A DNA stretch of 64,000 nucleotides from Gammaproteobacteria bacterium (GCA_018069465.1 JAGPUW010000029.1:62001-126000), one strand, 5' to 3'; counted from the first letter of the stretch, positions 35,914 to 45,643 are shown. Notes: generated by a model from the letters alone, not told the origin. Translations and numbers: made by a program.

Positions 35914-37322
35914 TAAAACCGACAATTTGGATCGTCGACGATGACAACTCGATTCGCTGGGTGATGGAGAAAGCCCTTGAAAAAGCTAACCTCACGGTTC
36001 GCAGCTTTGAGGATGCCGCCAAGCTACTCGCCGCTCTCGACAAGCAACCGGATGAGCCCGACACTATCATCAGCGATATCCGCATGCCCGGCATCGACGG
36101 CCTCGCCCTGCTCCACAAAGTTCACGCCGAGTTTCCCCAATTGCCGATCATCATCACCACCGCCCACTCCGATCTCGATAGCGCCGTCGCCGCCTATCAA
36201 GGCGGCGCTTTCGAATACCTGCCCAAACCCTTTGACGTCGACGACCTAATTTCAGTCGCCAACCGCGCCATCGCCTTTGCCCAGGAAAAAGCCCATAAAA
36301 CTATTGCCCCGCCACCCCTCGAAAAAACCGAAATTATTGGCGAAGCGCCGGCCATGCAGGAGGTGTTTCGCGCCATCGGGCGGCTCTCCCACTCCAACAT
36401 CACCGTGTTGATCAACGGTGAGTCAGGTACCGGCAAAGAGCTTGTGGCCAAGGCACTGCACCGCCACAGCCCGCGTAAAAGCGCGCCCTTTGTGGCGCTA
36501 AATATGGCGGCCATCCCCCGCGACCTGATTGAATCAGAGCTTTTCGGCCACGAAAAAGGCGCTTTTACGGGCGCAGCCCAGCGGCGTTTCGGCCGCTTTG
36601 AACAGGCCGAGGGCGGCACTCTCTTCCTCGATGAAATTGGCGACATGCCCCAGGAAGCGCAAACGCGTCTATTACGCGTTCTGGCTGACGGTGAGTTCTA
36701 CCGTGTCGGCGGCCACACGCCGATAAAATCCAGCGTGCGGATTATTGCCGCCACCCACCAAAACCTCGAACAACTGGTCGACGAGCACCGCTTCCGGGAA
36801 GATCTTTTCCACCGACTCAATGTCATTCGCGTCCACCTGCCAAAACTGGCTGACCGGCGCGAAGATATTCCCCGCCTGATCAATCATTTTTTCCACGAAT
36901 CAGCCAAGGAATTAGAAGTCGAACCCAAAGTCCTGTCGCCGGAAGCAGCGGCCTTCCTCAGCAACCAGCCGTGGCCCGGCAATGTTCGCCAATTGGAAAA
37001 CACCTGTCGCTGGCTGACCGTGATGGCCGCCGGGCGCGAAGTCCTGCTCGACGACCTGCCCCCGGAGATGCGCGACAAGCCCAGCGATCAACGGGCCTCG
37101 GGGACAAACTGGGAACAGGGGCTGGCGCAGTGGCTGAAACAGGAGCTGGCACAGGGCAAGAAAAACATACTGGCCACAGCGCTGCCCTCCTTCGAGCGCA
37201 CCGTGATAGAAACCGCCCTGCAACACACCGCTGGACGCAAGCGCGATGCTGCAGAACTACTGGGCTGGGGGCGCAATACCCTGACCCGCAAACTGCACGA
37301 GCTCAATATTGAGGTGCAATAG
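35910..37322 (+). CDS. glnG: Nitrogen regulation response regulator NtrC
   Basis: A 470-residue sigma-54 activator. The receiver (about 1-120) has its phosphorylated Asp at about 56 in ISDIRMPG and Lys in LPKPFD. The AAA+ domain (about 140-370) carries the Walker A NGESGTGKELVAK, the sigma-54 contact loop GAFTGAAQRR, and Walker B LFLDEIGD. The C-terminal Fis-type helix-turn-helix (about 425-468) ends RNTLTRKLHELN. It should activate glnA and other nitrogen-scavenging genes. A bidirectional terminator closes the operon. Confidence 0.97.
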   Translation: MIKPTIWIVDDDNSIRWVMEKALEKANLTVRSFEDAAKLLAALDKQPDEPDTIISDIRMPGIDGLALLHKVHAEFPQLPIIITTAHSDLDSAVAAYQGGAFEYLPKPFDVDDLISVANRAIAFAQEKAHKTIAPPPLEKTEIIGEAPAMQEVFRAIGRLSHSNITVLINGESGTGKELVAKALHRHSPRKSAPFVALNMAAIPRDLIESELFGHEKGAFTGAAQRRFGRFEQAEGGTLFLDEIGDMPQEAQTRLLRVLADGEFYRVGGHTPIKSSVRIIAATHQNLEQLVDEHRFREDLFHRLNVIRVHLPKLADRREDIPRLINHFFHESAKELEVEPKVLSPEAAAFLSNQPWPGNVRQLENTCRWLTVMAAGREVLLDDLPPEMRDKPSDQRASGTNWEQGLAQWLKQELAQGKKNILATALPSFERTVIETALQHTAGRKRDAAELLGWGRNTLTRKLHELNIEVQ

Positions 37323-37349
37323 TTCGCGGCCTACAGACATTTAATACGG

Positions 37350-37395
37350 CCATAAAAAAACCGCTGCAGTGCAATCTACAGCGGTTTTTTTATGG
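37350..37395. terminator. Bidirectional terminator between ntrC and secB
   Basis: A 20-bp near-perfect inverted repeat, CCATAAAAAAACCGCTG and its complement CAGCGGTTTTTTTATGG, flanks a short loop. Long A and T runs on both sides fit termination of both convergent genes. Confidence 0.93.
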
Positions 37396-37408
37396 CGGAG
37401 AATTCGGG

Positions 37409-37921
37409 CTAATTCAAGGTCTTCGCAGGCTGTCCTTCAGCCGCTTTATTTCTTTGCTCCGCTACCGCCTGCTGGAACAGGGCGTCAAAATTAATCGGCG
37501 GCAACATTAGCGCCGGAAAGCTACCCCGCACGGAGAGACTATCGATCAACTCGCGGGCATAGGGAAACAAAATCGCCGGACACTGGGTATTTAAGAGTTG
37601 CGCCAGCTGCGGCGGCTCAAGACCCTTGGCCATAAAAATACCGGCTTGCTGTACTTCAACCAGATAGGCCGTGTCATCGCCCTCGGAGACAGTAATCGTT
37701 AAGCGCAGCACCACTTCATAGTGCTCGTCATCCACTTTCTTAACTTCGGTGCCAATATCCTGATTGACCTGAGGCGCCCACTGCCGGGTAAAGGTCTGGG
37801 CACCCATCGGCAACTCAAAGGACAAATCCTTGAGGAAAATGCGCTTTAACGCAAATTGTGTGCTCGCACTAGTATCGAGGCCATCCCCGGGTGGGGCGCC
37901 AGTCGTTTCGTTTTCAGCCAT
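37409..37921 (-). CDS. secB: Protein-export chaperone SecB
   Basis: A 170-residue cytosolic tetrameric chaperone that keeps preproteins unfolded and hands them to SecA. The conserved core runs from [16 protein letters not shown] through [22 protein letters not shown] and [16 protein letters not shown] to [10 protein letters not shown]. The ATG at 37921 is chosen. A TTG five codons upstream gives a longer frame, but the first ~20 residues are unconserved either way. In many relatives gpsA follows secB; here a terminator follows directly. It is the last gene of the rhodanese-grxC-secB unit. Confidence 0.96.
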   Translation of the reverse strand: MAENETTGAPPGDGLDTSASTQFALKRIFLKDLSFELPMGAQTFTRQWAPQVNQDIGTEVKKVDDEHYEVVLRLTITVSEGDDTAYLVEVQQAGIFMAKGLEPPQLAQLLNTQCPAILFPYARELIDSLSVRGSFPALMLPPINFDALFQQAVAEQRNKAAEGQPAKTLN

Positions 37922-37983
37922 AGTACTCTCGGTCAATGTTCACTCAAAAAATCATTAAATGCTGAACTGCACAAGATGCGCGA

Positions 37984-38262
37984 TCAGCCATTAAGCAGAG
38001 GCAGTAAACCGCCTTGTTGATGCAGAGCGGCGAGTTCGGTATAGCCACCGATGTGCTGTGCGCCAACCCAAATTTGCGGCACCGTGCGCTGACCACTGGC
38101 CTGCATTATTTCACGTCGCAACTCGGTATTACCGTCGACAGCTACATCTTCAAAATCAATGCCCAGCTGCTCCAAAAGTCTTCTCGCCGCGACACAGTAG
38201 GGGCAAAACCGGGTGCTGAACATTTTCACCGCGCTCGCCGATTCGCTGAGCAAAGTGCTCAC
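37984..38262 (-). CDS. grxC: Glutaredoxin 3
   Basis: A 92-residue dithiol glutaredoxin with the active site FCPYC. TVPQIWVG supplies the cis-proline, and IGGYTELAAL contributes the glutathione-binding surface. It reduces disulfides and mixed glutathione disulfides in the cytoplasm. The start is placed at GTG 38262, because its bases overlap the TGA of the upstream rhodanese gene by 4 (GTGA). Alternative starts about 11-13 codons further in would give the more usual length of about 80. The gene is part of the conserved secB-grxC-rhodanese cluster. Confidence 0.93.
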   Translation of the reverse strand: MSTLLSESASAVKMFSTRFCPYCVAARRLLEQLGIDFEDVAVDGNTELRREIMQASGQRTVPQIWVGAQHIGGYTELAALHQQGGLLPLLNG

Positions 38263-38669
38263 GGATTGACCACCGGCAAACTTTGGTGCAACCACTCGCC
38301 CATACCACCGCGCAAACGCTGTGCATCGTAGCCCGCGAGGCGCAACTTGCGTCCCGCCGCTGCGGATTGTTGGCCGATTTTGTCAACCAGCACAATTTTT
38401 TTGGTGCGGTGTTTTTCCAGCTCGCTAATGCGCCCATCCAGTTTTGCGAGCGGGATATTAATGGCACCGGTAATACAGCCGGTCGCGTATTCTTTACTAT
38501 CGCGCAAATCAATCAATATCGCCGCATCGTCATTGAGCAGACGGGTCAACTCATGCACCGACAGCTGTTTGCCAGCTTTTTTCTGCTCGCTAAACGCAAA
38601 CACGTAAATCAATACAAGCAAACCACTGACCAGCAGCCAATGTTCACTGATAAAAACAAAAAAATCCAC
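38259..38669 (-). CDS. Membrane-anchored rhodanese-like protein (YibN type), catalytic Cys absent
   Basis: A 136-residue protein. A single N-terminal membrane helix (about 9-27) is followed by a rhodanese fold (about 38-133), with LIDLRDSKEYATGCITGAIN and LRGGMGEW at the expected places. The active-site loop reads VLVDKIGQQS: where rhodaneses carry the persulfide-forming Cys there is Asp. Sulfur transfer is therefore unlikely, and a binding or scaffold role is inferred. The stop overlaps the grxC start by 4 bases. The same position beside grxC-secB is held by YibN in E. coli. Confidence 0.9.
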   Translation of the reverse strand: MDFFVFISEHWLLVSGLLVLIYVFAFSEQKKAGKQLSVHELTRLLNDDAAILIDLRDSKEYATGCITGAINIPLAKLDGRISELEKHRTKKIVLVDKIGQQSAAAGRKLRLAGYDAQRLRGGMGEWLHQSLPVVNP

Positions 38670-38912
38670 TCTACAAATACCTTTTCAGCAGGGGGCGAAG
38701 GCCGCCAATAAATTCCGCCGTAGTATACACAAGTTACCCCGCCGACAGCAGCTCGACCCTGTAGGCGACGCAGAGTAACGAGGGATAATGACACATTGAT
38801 GAAATAGCCTTTATGTTGGCGAGAGAGTAGAATTTGCAGCCACAAAAACCCTCGCTCAAGCGCGCCCCACAGCGCCCACTTCTGCAATAGACTTCAGGCA
38901 AGCCAAGCAATT

Positions 38913-40487
38913 ATGGAAACACAAAAAGCACCGCTGGTACTCCTCATCCTCGACGGCTGGGGATATAGCGCAGCCACTGCAGCCAATGCCATTTACAGCG
39001 CCAACTCACCCACCTGGGACAAGCTGTGGCAGGATGAGGCAAAAACGCTGGTGCATTGTTCTGGCGAGCGAGTGGGCCTGCCGGCGGGGCAAATGGGCAA
39101 TTCTGAAGTCGGCCACATGACTCTCGGTGCCGGACGCGTGGTCTATCAAAACTTAAGCCGTATCAATAAGGCCATCGCCGAGGGCAGCTTTTTTACCAAT
39201 CCAGCCTACTGTGCAGCCATCGACAAAGCCGTCGACAACAACAAAAAACTGCACGTTTTCGGCCTGCTATCGCCCGGCGGTGTGCACAGCCACGAAGACC
39301 ACATACTGGCACTGCTCGACCTGGCGGCCCAGCGCGGCGCCAAAGAGGTTTATCTGCACGCCTTTCTCGACGGCCGCGATACCCCGCCGCGCAGCGCCAA
39401 GGCATCCCTCGAAAAAGTCACGGCAAAATTCAGCGAACTCGGCATCGGCCGCACCGCCTCCGTCAGCGGACGCTATTATGCGATGGACAGAGATCAGCGC
39501 TGGGAACGCATCGAACCCGTCTATCGCTTGCTCACCGAAAGCAAAGCAGAGTACTGCAGCGCCAGCGCAGTGGATGCCCTGGAGCAGGCCTATCAGCGCG
39601 AAGAAAACGATGAGTTCACCAGCCCTACGCAAATCATCGCTGAGGGCGAGAGCCCGATCAGTATTAACGACGGCGACAGCGTGATCTTTATGAACTTCCG
39701 CCCCGACCGCGCTCGCCAGTTAACCCGAGTCTTTGTCGATGCAGATTTCAAGGAATTTCCTCGCCCCGCTCAACCCCAGCTTGCCGACTTCGCCACCAGC
39801 ACCCAGTACGCCGCCGAGCTCAACACCCATCTCGCCTTTCCGCCGCAGACACTGGTCAATGGCCTCGGCGAATACCTTGCCGCCCAGGGCAAGACCCAGC
39901 TCAGAATTGCCGAAACCGAGAAATACGCCCACGTGACTTTTTTCTTTAGCGGCGGTCGCGAAGACTGCTACCAGGGTGAGGAGCGCACGCTCATCCCCTC
40001 ACCCGACGTCGCCACCTATGATTTAAAACCCGAAATGAGCGCCCCCGAGCTCACCGAAAACCTGGTCGCCGCCATCACCGGCGGGCAATACGACGTCATC
40101 ATCTGCAACTATGCCAATGGTGACATGGTCGGCCATACCGGGGTTTTTGATGCCGCCGTCAAAGCGGTCGAAACCCTCGACGCCTGTGTCGCTAAGGTTC
40201 TCGCCGCCCTGCAGCAAGTTGGCGGCGACTGTCTGATTACCGCCGACCACGGCAATGTCGAAAATATGCTCGACGCAAAAAGCGGCCAAATACTCACCTC
40301 CCACACTATCGACCCGGTGCCGCTGATTTACGTCGGCAATAAAAAGGTACAACTGGGTGGCGATGGCTCCCTCGCCGATATCGCGCCGACCATCCTCGAC
40401 CTAATGGAGCTGCCCCAGCCAGCGGAGATGACAGGCCACTCTCTGCTTTGCCCTACGGACACAGCGAGCCTTAGCGCTGCGCAATAG
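38913..40487 (+). CDS. gpmI: 2,3-bisphosphoglycerate-independent phosphoglycerate mutase
   Basis: A 524-residue Mn-dependent glycolytic enzyme interconverting 3- and 2-phosphoglycerate. The nucleophilic serine lies in [17 protein letters not shown] (about residue 64). Other metal- and substrate-binding stretches include [54 protein letters not shown] and ITADHGNVE. The length matches the family (about 510). It leads the conserved gpmI-envC-ctpA group, and envC starts 4 bases after its stop. It is divergent from the rhodanese-grxC-secB unit across a 243-base gap with no clear gene. Confidence 0.98.
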   Translation: METQKAPLVLLILDGWGYSAATAANAIYSANSPTWDKLWQDEAKTLVHCSGERVGLPAGQMGNSEVGHMTLGAGRVVYQNLSRINKAIAEGSFFTNPAYCAAIDKAVDNNKKLHVFGLLSPGGVHSHEDHILALLDLAAQRGAKEVYLHAFLDGRDTPPRSAKASLEKVTAKFSELGIGRTASVSGRYYAMDRDQRWERIEPVYRLLTESKAEYCSASAVDALEQAYQREENDEFTSPTQIIAEGESPISINDGDSVIFMNFRPDRARQLTRVFVDADFKEFPRPAQPQLADFATSTQYAAELNTHLAFPPQTLVNGLGEYLAAQGKTQLRIAETEKYAHVTFFFSGGREDCYQGEERTLIPSPDVATYDLKPEMSAPELTENLVAAITGGQYDVIICNYANGDMVGHTGVFDAAVKAVETLDACVAKVLAALQQVGGDCLITADHGNVENMLDAKSGQILTSHTIDPVPLIYVGNKKVQLGGDGSLADIAPTILDLMELPQPAEMTGHSLLCPTDTASLSAAQ

Positions 40488-40491
40488 AGCG

Positions 40492-41649
40492 ATGCGGCCA
40501 AGGCTCATGGCCAAACGGCCTGCCCCACTCCTGGCATTAGTGGTCATCGTGGCGCTAAGCTGCACCGCGCCGCTTTTTGCCAAGGGTGAGCAGGCCAAAC
40601 TGCACACCTTGAGCAAGGAAATAACGCAACTGCAAAAGAAGTTGCGTGTCACTCACACCGAGCGCGATAAGTCTGCCGCGCGCCTGCGGGCAATAGAGCT
40701 GCAAAGCGCCACAACCCGCCACAGTGTGCTGAGCCTCGACAAAGAAATACGCTTACTAGGTAAAGAGCTGAGTAAGCTTTATACCCAGCAACAGCGGCTC
40801 GACGAACAACGCCATCGCCAGGCGGGACAAGTTGCCAAAGAACTCTCCGCTGCCTATCGCCTGGGTCGAGAAGAGCCGCTAAAAGTGCTACTCAATATGG
40901 AAAACCCCGAAGAAATTGGCCGCACACTGAAATATTACGAGTACATTGTGGCGGCCCGCAGCAAAATTCTCGAAGACTACCAAAGCACCATTCGCGAACT
41001 CGACGCCGTCGAACAATCACTACTGGGCAAGCAGAATGCCCTGGCCGATAAAAAGACTCAACTACTGGCTATTCAACAAACATTGAGCGCTGAGAAAAAA
41101 CAACGCAGCGCATTGCTCAAAGGCTCGCGCCAGCAAATTAAGAGTGAAAAGGGTCACCTCGCCAAGCTCAATCTCGAGCGCCTACAACTTGAGCGTATTA
41201 TTCAAGCCCTGCAAAAACATGTGCAGAATTTAAATATTCCCGACAACAAGCCCTTTAGCCAACGGCGCGGCAAACTGCCATGGCCAGTCAAGGGCCGAGT
41301 CGGACATAGCTTTGGCTCAGCCCGCGGCTCACACCTGAAGTGGCACGGCTGGTTACTTAACGCAAGAGAGGCCAGCCCCGTGAAAGCCATCCACCACGGG
41401 CGGGTGGTTTTCTCCGACTATCTGCGCGGTCAGGGCCTGCTGGTCATTGTCGACCACGGCGACAACTACCTCAGCCTCTACGCCCACAATCAGGTGCTGT
41501 TGAAAGAAACCGGCGACTGGGTTCACCCAGGGGAAGCCATTGCCAAAGTCGGCAACACCGGCGGCCTTGAACGCAGCGCCCTGTATTTTGAAATCCGCCG
41601 TAAAGGTAAAGCTGTCGACCCCAAACGGTGGCTTAAGCCCCGCGCTTAA
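40492..41649 (+). CDS. envC: Murein hydrolase activator EnvC
   Basis: A 385-residue periplasmic divisome protein. A signal peptide (about 10-32) is followed by long coiled coils (about 35-110 and 150-245) and a LytM/M23 domain (about 260-385). The latter contains HGRVVFSDYLRGQGLLVIVDHG, NYLSLYAHN and GNTGG. The first zinc-ligand motif of active M23 peptidases is replaced (LKWHGWLLN). This is as in E. coli EnvC, which activates amidases AmiA and AmiB instead of cutting murein. Position between gpmI and ctpA supports the call. Confidence 0.93.
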   Translation: MRPRLMAKRPAPLLALVVIVALSCTAPLFAKGEQAKLHTLSKEITQLQKKLRVTHTERDKSAARLRAIELQSATTRHSVLSLDKEIRLLGKELSKLYTQQQRLDEQRHRQAGQVAKELSAAYRLGREEPLKVLLNMENPEEIGRTLKYYEYIVAARSKILEDYQSTIRELDAVEQSLLGKQNALADKKTQLLAIQQTLSAEKKQRSALLKGSRQQIKSEKGHLAKLNLERLQLERIIQALQKHVQNLNIPDNKPFSQRRGKLPWPVKGRVGHSFGSARGSHLKWHGWLLNAREASPVKAIHHGRVVFSDYLRGQGLLVIVDHGDNYLSLYAHNQVLLKETGDWVHPGEAIAKVGNTGGLERSALYFEIRRKGKAVDPKRWLKPRA

Positions 41650-41712
41650 GGCGATAAATTTACGTTACACTGCCAGCCACGCCCAAAGAGCATTGCCCCC
41701 AGGATAAGAATA

Positions 41713-43002
41713 ATGACACGATTCACCCGTTATTTAGCGCACTGCGGACTGCTGTTAGCATTGCTGCCAACGCCATTACTCCAGGCCGAAGAAGCCCCTA
41801 AAGACGCCCGTCTCCCCCTTGAGGAGCTGCAGCTTTTTGCCCAGGTTTTTGAGCAAATCCGCGCCGCCTATGTCGAGGAAATCGACGACAAAACGCTCAT
41901 AGAAAATGCCATTGTCGGCCTGCTGGGCGAACTCGACCCCCACTCAGCCTTTTTAAAAGAAGACTCCTATAAGGATCTTCAAGAGCACACCAGTGGCGAG
42001 TTCGGCGGTATTGGCATCGAAGTCAGCATGGAGGACGGCTTTATCAAAGTCATCTCACCCATCGATGACACCCCCGCCTCTCGCTCCGGGATTGAGAGTG
42101 GCGACCTGATTATAAAGCTCGACAACCATGCCGTGCAGGGCATGGATCTTGAAGAAGCTCTGAATATGATGCGAGGTGAAAAGGGCACGCCACTAACACT
42201 GACCATAGCGCGGGAAAACCAGCACAGCCCACTGATCATTACCGTCATCAGAGATATTATCAAGACCGCCAGTGTGCGCCACAAAGCCCTCGAAGAAGGC
42301 TTTGGCTACATCCGCATTGCCCAGTTTCAGGCCAACACTGGCGAGGAATTTCGACACAGTATTCAGGTCCTAAAGGACAAAAGCCCCCTCAAAGGCCTGA
42401 TCCTCGACCTGCGCAATAATCCCGGTGGCCTGCTACCCGCCTCAGTAGAGGTAGTCGATGCCATGCTGGATGGCGGCCTGGTGGTTTATACCGAGGGCCG
42501 CGCACCATCGTCCAATACGCGCTTTTCCGCACAGCCGGGCGAGCTACTGCAAGATATACCGCTGATTATCTTAATCAACGCTGGCAGCGCCTCCGCCTCA
42601 GAGATTGTCGCCGGAGCCATTCAGGATCATCATCGCGGTGTCATCATGGGCACCGGTAGCTTTGGCAAGGGCTCGGTGCAGAATATTCTGCCGCTCAGCG
42701 ATGGCCGGGCAATCAAGCTCACCACCGCACGCTACTTCACCCCCAACGGCCGCTCAATTCAGGCTGAAGGCATACAGCCGGATATCTGGGTGGACCGGGG
42801 AGAGATCAAACTGGCCGCGAGCCCGCAAGCCGGTATCAAGGAAGCCGATCTCGCTGGCCACCTCAGCCAGGGAGAGACAAAAAGCCCCGCGACCCACAAG
42901 CCGATCAAACAGCGAGAAAAAATCAAAGATTACCAACTGACAGAAGCCTTAAACCTGTTAAAAGGTCTGGCCATCTTGTCGGAACAACCGCCTGTCAATT
43001 GA
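41713..43002 (+). CDS. ctpA: Carboxy-terminal processing protease (S41)
   Basis: A 429-residue exported serine protease. A signal peptide (about 1-25) is followed by a helical N-region and a PDZ domain (about 95-180; GGIGIEVSMEDGFIKVISPIDDTPASRSGI). The S41 core has the catalytic Ser in INAGSASASEIVAG and Lys in GSFGKGSVQ. CtpA-type proteases trim periplasmic proteins, and in Pseudomonas control murein endopeptidases. It follows envC by 63 bases, as in related genomes. The tail after about residue 375 is unconserved and Lys-rich. Confidence 0.95.
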   Translation: MTRFTRYLAHCGLLLALLPTPLLQAEEAPKDARLPLEELQLFAQVFEQIRAAYVEEIDDKTLIENAIVGLLGELDPHSAFLKEDSYKDLQEHTSGEFGGIGIEVSMEDGFIKVISPIDDTPASRSGIESGDLIIKLDNHAVQGMDLEEALNMMRGEKGTPLTLTIARENQHSPLIITVIRDIIKTASVRHKALEEGFGYIRIAQFQANTGEEFRHSIQVLKDKSPLKGLILDLRNNPGGLLPASVEVVDAMLDGGLVVYTEGRAPSSNTRFSAQPGELLQDIPLIILINAGSASASEIVAGAIQDHHRGVIMGTGSFGKGSVQNILPLSDGRAIKLTTARYFTPNGRSIQAEGIQPDIWVDRGEIKLAASPQAGIKEADLAGHLSQGETKSPATHKPIKQREKIKDYQLTEALNLLKGLAILSEQPPVN

Positions 43003-43167
43003 CCATTGACCCAGAACCCTTTACATTACAGCCCGACTGTCCTATAAATATTATCAACTAATGCACAAAACTTTTTGTCGATGATCAGCAAAGGCTCATT
43101 ATGCTTTATACATTGGCAGGAAGCCTTATAAGAAAAAGCAACTACAACACTGCACGAGTGGCTAACT

Positions 43168-43401
43168 ATGAATAATGTTGTCTACATCACCAGGGAAGGT
43201 GACCTAGAGCGCTCCTCAGCATCCCCGCTGCGTAGTGACCGTTACTTTAAACTCTCTGATTACTGGTACTTCATCACTCGTGAGGGTGCGACGCTCGGCC
43301 CCTACGACTCAAGAGATCAGGCACAGGATGCGGTAGCTGACTATATTCAGTTTGTGAATCAGGCGACACCAGCCATCCTAAAACTGCTGGCAACTCGCTA
43401 A
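43168..43401 (+). CDS. Small DUF6316-like protein
   Basis: A 77-residue soluble protein. The central pattern RYFKLSDYWYFITREGATLGPYDSRDQAQDAV resembles the DUF6316 family of gammaproteobacteria, though I cannot verify this. The aromatic-rich core followed by a helix suggests a compact globular domain. It sits where related genomes often carry the divergent polysaccharide deacetylase gene between ctpA and hisF. A gap of 247 bases with no clear gene, only a short CGACGG/CCGTCG hairpin around 43445, separates it from hisF. The function is unknown. Confidence 0.75.
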   Translation: MNNVVYITREGDLERSSASPLRSDRYFKLSDYWYFITREGATLGPYDSRDQAQDAVADYIQFVNQATPAILKLLATR

Positions 43402-43648
43402 ACCGCCAAGCCCCGCCTTTTTATAGCCTGTCCTTTAAAAACCCGACGGCTTAAAGCCCGTCGATATAAGACCCGGCTGTGGCTAGCTCTGATCTCACGG
43501 CCAGCACTCCTGGCTTGAATAGCCTCGGCGCAGGTCTTGAATAGTACCAAGGTAGTGGGCTTCAATAATGGGGTTCGATAGCCCGCGCTCGCCATACTTA
43601 TTGATGCGAGCCCAGCAGCATCTACAGCCAGGCTAATAGCGCCTGTGG

Positions 43649-44425
43649 CTATAAACGCACCTCAATGCCTTGCTCCGCCATAAACGATTTTGCCTCGGCA
43701 ATACTGTATTCAGAGAAGTGGAAAATACTCGCCGCCAGTACCGCATCGGCACCGCCCTCTAGCACGCCATCAGCCAGATGCTGTAAGTCACCAACACCAC
43801 CAGAGGCGATGACCGGAATATTGACCCCGTCGCTAACCGCCCGAGTTAAACCCAGATCAAACCCATTTTTGGTGCCATCTCTATCCATACTGGTGAGCAA
43901 AATTTCTCCCGCGCCGTAACTCGCCATCTGCACCGCCCACGCCACCGCATTAAGACCCGTCGGCTTGCGACCACCGTGGGTAAAGATCTCCCAGCGCGAA
44001 TCACCGTTTGGCGCATCAACCTGCTTGGCATCAATCGCCACAACAATACACTGGGAGCCAAACTTTTCGGCGGCCTGGCGAACAAATTCGGGGTTGCTGA
44101 CGGCGGCCGAATTAATGGCCACTTTGTCTGCGCCCGCCTGTAGTAAGGCGCGAATGTCCTCCAGCTTGCGCACACCACCGCCCACGGTGAGAGGGATAAA
44201 CACCTCACTGGCCATGCGCTCAACGGTGTGAATGGTTGTATCTCTATCTTCATGACTGGCGGTAATATCGAGGAAGGTGATTTCATCCGCACCCTCCTCA
44301 TCGTAGCGCCGTGCGACCTCCACCGGATCACCGGCATCGCGGATATCGACAAACTGCACGCCTTTGACAACGCGTCCGTTGTCGACATCCAGGCAGGGGA
44401 TAATACGTTTAGCCAGGGCACTCAT
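43649..44425 (-). CDS. hisF: Imidazole glycerol phosphate synthase cyclase subunit
   Basis: A 258-residue TIM-barrel enzyme of histidine synthesis. It uses ammonia from HisH to turn PRFAR into imidazole glycerol phosphate and AICAR. The catalytic aspartates are in [10 protein letters not shown] and VVAIDAKQ. The phosphate-binding loops TVGGGVRK and IASGGVGD and the motif [15 protein letters not shown] are intact. The family's usual partners hisB, hisH and hisA, expected just upstream in related genomes, are not here. A protease gene and pgpA occupy that place, so hisF appears separated from the rest of its pathway. Confidence 0.98.
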   Translation of the reverse strand: MSALAKRIIPCLDVDNGRVVKGVQFVDIRDAGDPVEVARRYDEEGADEITFLDITASHEDRDTTIHTVERMASEVFIPLTVGGGVRKLEDIRALLQAGADKVAINSAAVSNPEFVRQAAEKFGSQCIVVAIDAKQVDAPNGDSRWEIFTHGGRKPTGLNAVAWAVQMASYGAGEILLTSMDRDGTKNGFDLGLTRAVSDGVNIPVIASGGVGDLQHLADGVLEGGADAVLAASIFHFSEYSIAEAKSFMAEQGIEVRL

Positions 44426-44492
44426 AGGTCAGTCTCGATGTATGGTTCAGTAGGAAATTCGGCAGGTGCGTGGCTGGCGGCGTAAAAATTAC

Positions 44493-45182
44493 TTAATACT
44501 TTTTGCGAAATACCAAAACGCCAGCCTGTTCAGTCATTTCCACCTTACTCAAAAAGCTATTGCCGAGGAGTATTTGCTCGGGAAAATCACCATTGATCAC
44601 CGAGGCAGAAATACTATGCAGGGTAACACTGCCAACGCTCACTTTGTCGAGCACAACGCGGAAGGTCTCAACCATGCCGCCTGCCGTCGATGACATACCC
44701 GGCTTAGCCTGGCGCAAATCAATACCCAGGCGGCGGGCCTCATTAATATTCATGGCGATGACTGTCGCACCCGTATCCACCATAAACTTCGCCGACCGGC
44801 CATTAATAGCACCCGCCACAAAGTAATGACCATTACTGGCGCGGGGGATTTTCACCTCAGAAAATTTTGGTTTTTTAAAGGAAGAAGAAATTCGTTGCGA
44901 CAAGTGCAGGGTGATGGTCTGCCCCTCAACAAGAATACTGGCCTGCTGACTATTACTGCTTAACAACTTCACCCCCTCGGGGCTGGTGGATCCGGCTCGC
45001 AGTACGCGCGGTTTTCCATCAATGGTCAGCAGGGCTTTATCCTTAAATAAGCCCGAGGCGATAACGTCTGGGCCGGCAAACAGCGGCGCACAGAAGGCAG
45101 AGAACAGCAACGCCACGCACCAAGTCCGCAAGGTTACACACTTAAACCAAAAACACTGGCCATTAAACGCAGTACCAACCAT
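44493..45182 (-). CDS. Exported retropepsin-like aspartic protease
   Basis: About 229 residues from the ATG at 45182, which overlaps the end of pgpA by 49 bases. A TTG at 45131, just 2 bases after the pgpA stop, would give a shorter and cleaner signal peptide (RTWCVALLFSAFCAPLFAG). The secreted part ends in a single retropepsin-like domain (about 115-225). It has the catalytic FMVDTGATVIAMN, where viral-type enzymes have D-T/S-G, plus GMVETFRV and ILLGNSFLS. Such bacterial clan AA proteins are probably dimeric periplasmic proteases. The substrate is unknown. Confidence 0.87.
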   Translation of the reverse strand: MVGTAFNGQCFWFKCVTLRTWCVALLFSAFCAPLFAGPDVIASGLFKDKALLTIDGKPRVLRAGSTSPEGVKLLSSNSQQASILVEGQTITLHLSQRISSSFKKPKFSEVKIPRASNGHYFVAGAINGRSAKFMVDTGATVIAMNINEARRLGIDLRQAKPGMSSTAGGMVETFRVVLDKVSVGSVTLHSISASVINGDFPEQILLGNSFLSKVEMTEQAGVLVFRKKY

Positions 45183-45631
45183 GTCATCACTCCCGCGAGA
45201 ATATCGTCTAACATAATACCCAGCCCTCCCGGCACTCTTCTGTCGAGTACGCTGATGGGCCACGGCTTGAGAATATCAAAGCAGCGGAACACCACAAAGC
45301 CGCTGATCAGCCAGAAAGAGCTTACAGGAAACCCCGCCAGCGCAATCCACAAACCGACAAACTCATCCCAAACGATGCTGGAAGGATCCTTGGCGCCGAG
45401 CTTATGCGCCGCATAGCCACAAATATAAATACCGGCCAGACTCGCAACAAGTAGCACGGCCAATAGATAGCCCGTCGATAACAAGGCCAGCAAGGGCACG
45501 AACAACAGTGCCAAAACCGTACCCGCCGTGCCGGGGGCAAAGGGCGACAAACCACTGCCGAAACCCAGACCCAGTAATAAAATGGGATCTTTGCGCAAGG
45601 AGGAGAATGTTGGTTTAAGCAATGCAGTCAT
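45134..45631 (-). CDS. pgpA: Phosphatidylglycerophosphatase A
   Basis: A 165-residue inner-membrane enzyme that dephosphorylates phosphatidylglycerol-phosphate to phosphatidylglycerol. The family signature GLGFGSGLSPFAPGTAGT is near the start. KDPSSIVWDEFVGLWIA holds the conserved acidic residues, and FDILKPWPISVLDRRVPGGLGIMLDDILAG closes the active-site region. About four hydrophobic segments are seen. It lies 12 bases after thiL in the conserved nusB-thiL-pgpA order. Confidence 0.96.
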   Translation of the reverse strand: MTALLKPTFSSLRKDPILLLGLGFGSGLSPFAPGTAGTVLALLFVPLLALLSTGYLLAVLLVASLAGIYICGYAAHKLGAKDPSSIVWDEFVGLWIALAGFPVSSFWLISGFVVFRCFDILKPWPISVLDRRVPGGLGIMLDDILAGVMTWLVLRLMASVFGLSV

Positions 45632-45643
45632 ACAACTCTCTTA

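Noticed and set aside
40492-41649. EnvC LytM domain lacking zinc ligands
   Set aside because: Already a known feature of EnvC, which activates amidases rather than cutting murein; not a new degeneration.
43398-43595. 65-codon minus-strand frame between the DUF6316-like gene and hisF
   Set aside because: It overlaps the end of the plus gene, is Arg-rich without a motif, and has no ribosome site that I could see.
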